Shown: positions 62,113 to 64,000 of the stretch, piece by piece
Layout: each line of letters opens with the position of its first letter
Position numbering within the stretch: position 1 is the first letter of the stretch
DNA from: Pterobdella sp. o SKG-2022
Lineage: Eukaryota; Annelida; Clitellata; Hirudinida; Piscicolidae
Direction: 5' to 3'
Length of the DNA: 64,000 nt
NCBI GenBank assembly: GCA_964035795.1
Contig: OZ038322.1
Location: 12,044,038 to 12,108,037 of the forward strand
Program-made: the position numbers and the translations under genes
Notes under the pieces: model-generated
What the model was told of the DNA's origin: nothing
Database searches by the model: none
Seen by the model: only the letters and a program-made list of their open reading frames with translations

Positions 62113-64000
62113 TTTTATCCAAACTCCGAAAAGCACCGAGCAGAGATCAAATAAACATAGATTAATCAAGCACAGTTATATTGAAATTAATTAGTTGATG
62201 TGATAAATGAAAGTTTTGAAAAAAAATTATTAAAAAATAGTTACTTTATAATCTTCTTCAACTAAAACAATTTAAAAAGATGGTAGTATATATTTATGTG
62301 ATAAAAAACATGAATTGAACTTAAAACATTTAAATAAATAAGTTTTTGTAAAAATTTAATTTTTCAAGAAAATCTAAAAAAATTTGATTTAAAATAAAAT
62401 TTATTCAACATTTTATACTACGTTATAAGCCATTCCTACTGATAGTTGAACTAAACTTCAAAAATAGTTTTGTGAAAAATACTTTCAAACAATTTGTTTC
62501 ATCTTGAAATTTTCTATTTCAGGATTTCAGCTTATAGAGCTCCTTTATGTCAAAATTCAGATATATAGCTTACATAAACTAACAGATTCACAATATTTAA
62601 AAATTAAGATTTTTTTAAAATACCTCAAAATGTATTCTAATTCATTAAGCGTTTTTTCGTCTAGTTAGAAATGCTTGCTATATAATAAATGCAGCAAAAA
62701 CACACGTTGGACGGTCTTTATTGTTGGCCCCTCTTGGAAGCTAGCACGGAGTTTGTAGATATTTAACCTACTGACCTACCGACTAAATTATACAAACCAA
62801 AAAAGTAAAATAAAAAATACTTGAAAGCTAATGGCGTTTCATACAGGAAAACTGATTGTGGTCCCATAAAAGATACACTCTCGGTTGGTTTCTCTGACGG
62901 CTTTCTCAACTTAATGAAAAAGAAATTAATTGAAACTTTGTTTCTCAATTTATATTCTTAGCGAGTGGGTGCTTCAGTAGTCTAAAAAACACAAAATAGG
63001 TTTGAAAAATACACAATGGTTTTTAAGTTCATCAAAATTCAAAGCAATGTTTACCCACATTTTTTTAGCCAAAAAGATCAAAGACTTGAAAATTGATAGT
63101 TTATATGAGAAATACTGTTACAGTAACTTTAGACTATAGGCGAGTAAAATTACGATTAGAACGTATTCGAACTCAACTCTGATGAAAAAATGAGTCTAAT
63201 TTACCAAAAATATTTTATTTCATTTAACTGTGGTGTTTTAAGATTTTTCATAGTTTTCATAGATATTTTGTGAAATTTTAATGGCTTAAAATTTTTTTTT
63301 TATCTATGTTGTTATTCTGACTCTAGTACTTGCAATTGTTTTTATAAGCCGATTATTTTGGTGGGAATTTTTGTTTTGAATTTAGGATGTTACAAGCATT
63401 TCCTCGATCTAACACTCGTGACAATTCATCTAAGGCTTGAAAAGTTGCCTTGTATGTTTCATGGTATTTGATCTTGGTTAACTATTTTTGGATTTTTGTT
63501 GGTTTTATTAATCTTTATTAGTTAAAGACTTATGTGAAAGTTAGTTTAAGTAAAGAAAGGATTGAGAAAATTAATCTGATTAAATTTTGATAGTTCAAAC
63601 TCGAATCACGGTTAGTAATGACTCAAAACTAACGAACTATGCACATATGAACGAACCTCTTTTTTATTTGAATTTTTTCAAAATAACAAAAAGCTTCGTA
63701 ATTTATAATAAAAACTTAGTGTTCAAAAATTTCTTCATTATACTTTGGCTCGAGAAAATCATTATCTTTGAAAAGAGATTTAGTTATTTATTGAACAAAT
63801 TAATAAGCATGACAGTCAGTCGAATTTTAAAATATAATTACCGTTAAGCTTTATATTTATTGGAGTCGATAAATTTTTTAAAAATCACTTATAATATATT
63901 TATCATGAGATAAATGAAGAAACACGCACTGAATAAACTTCAAAAATAGACATTGAAACATAATCTCATATAAGTCAATGAAAATGTAAAAATCTTAGAT
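62113..64000. other. Region upstream of ACO2, no gene seen
   Basis: AT-rich. The first bases are presumably the leader and promoter of aconitase. A frame of 86 codons at 63587-63847 is Phe/Lys/Asn-rich and looks like chance in AT-rich DNA. Confidence 0.4.

Noticed and set aside
62113..62203. Iron-responsive element upstream of aconitase
   Set aside because: Vertebrate ACO2 mRNA has a CAGUGN loop hairpin in its leader. In the 90 bases before the ATG I find no CAGTG loop with a pairing stem. A leader exon further upstream cannot be excluded.

Overview
This is nuclear DNA from an AT-rich animal genome. Genes are split by many introns with ordinary GT-AG borders, the coding exons are visibly richer in G+C than their surroundings, and the introns hold fragments of several non-LTR retrotransposons. 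The gene set (plasma-membrane-type Na+/H+ exchanger, ZFYVE21-like FYVE protein, ZNF395-type C-clamp factor, sirtuin 5, mitochondrial ribosomal protein L30, prostaglandin reductase, mitochondrial aconitase, Ig/EGF secreted protein) is metazoan. A marine invertebrate such as an ascidian would fit, but that placement is only inference.

Layout: 3-149 (+) tail of an unrecognised gene; 811-19925 (-) a 27-exon Na+/H+ exchanger; 20721-22049 (+) a ZFYVE21-like FYVE gene; 22830-25460 (-) a decayed LINE; 26923-30030 (+) a ZNF395/SLC2A4RG-type gene; 31860-35987 (-) SIRT5; 36202-37196 (-) MRPL30; 37530-38640 (+) a LINE remnant with a restriction-like endonuclease region; 42176-44535 (+) a PTGR1-like reductase; 49308-54782 (+) a secreted protein with a duplicated, unrecognised cysteine-rich module plus Ig and EGF domains; 55373-62112 (-) mitochondrial aconitase.

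I built the gene models by hand: I read exons by protein similarity recalled from the families, placed each border on GT/AG, and required the phases to join. The exchanger (895 codons with stop), aconitase (780), SIRT5, MRPL30, PTGR1-like, ZNF395-like and Ig/EGF models all close in frame from ATG to stop. The genes are not an obvious functional cluster. Three encode mitochondrial proteins (SIRT5, MRPL30, ACO2), and SIRT5 follows MRPL30 on the same strand after only 214 bp.

The most interesting item is the secreted protein at 49308-54782. It carries a module of about 130 residues with 14 cysteines twice. The second copy has lost an adjacent Cys-Cys pair, and in its place has a Lys/Asn-rich insertion of nearly 200 residues. 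Second are several short dispersed elements: a recurring 15-base motif next to unrelated hairpins, and LINE 3' tails that share a GCGC stem followed by (ATT)n.
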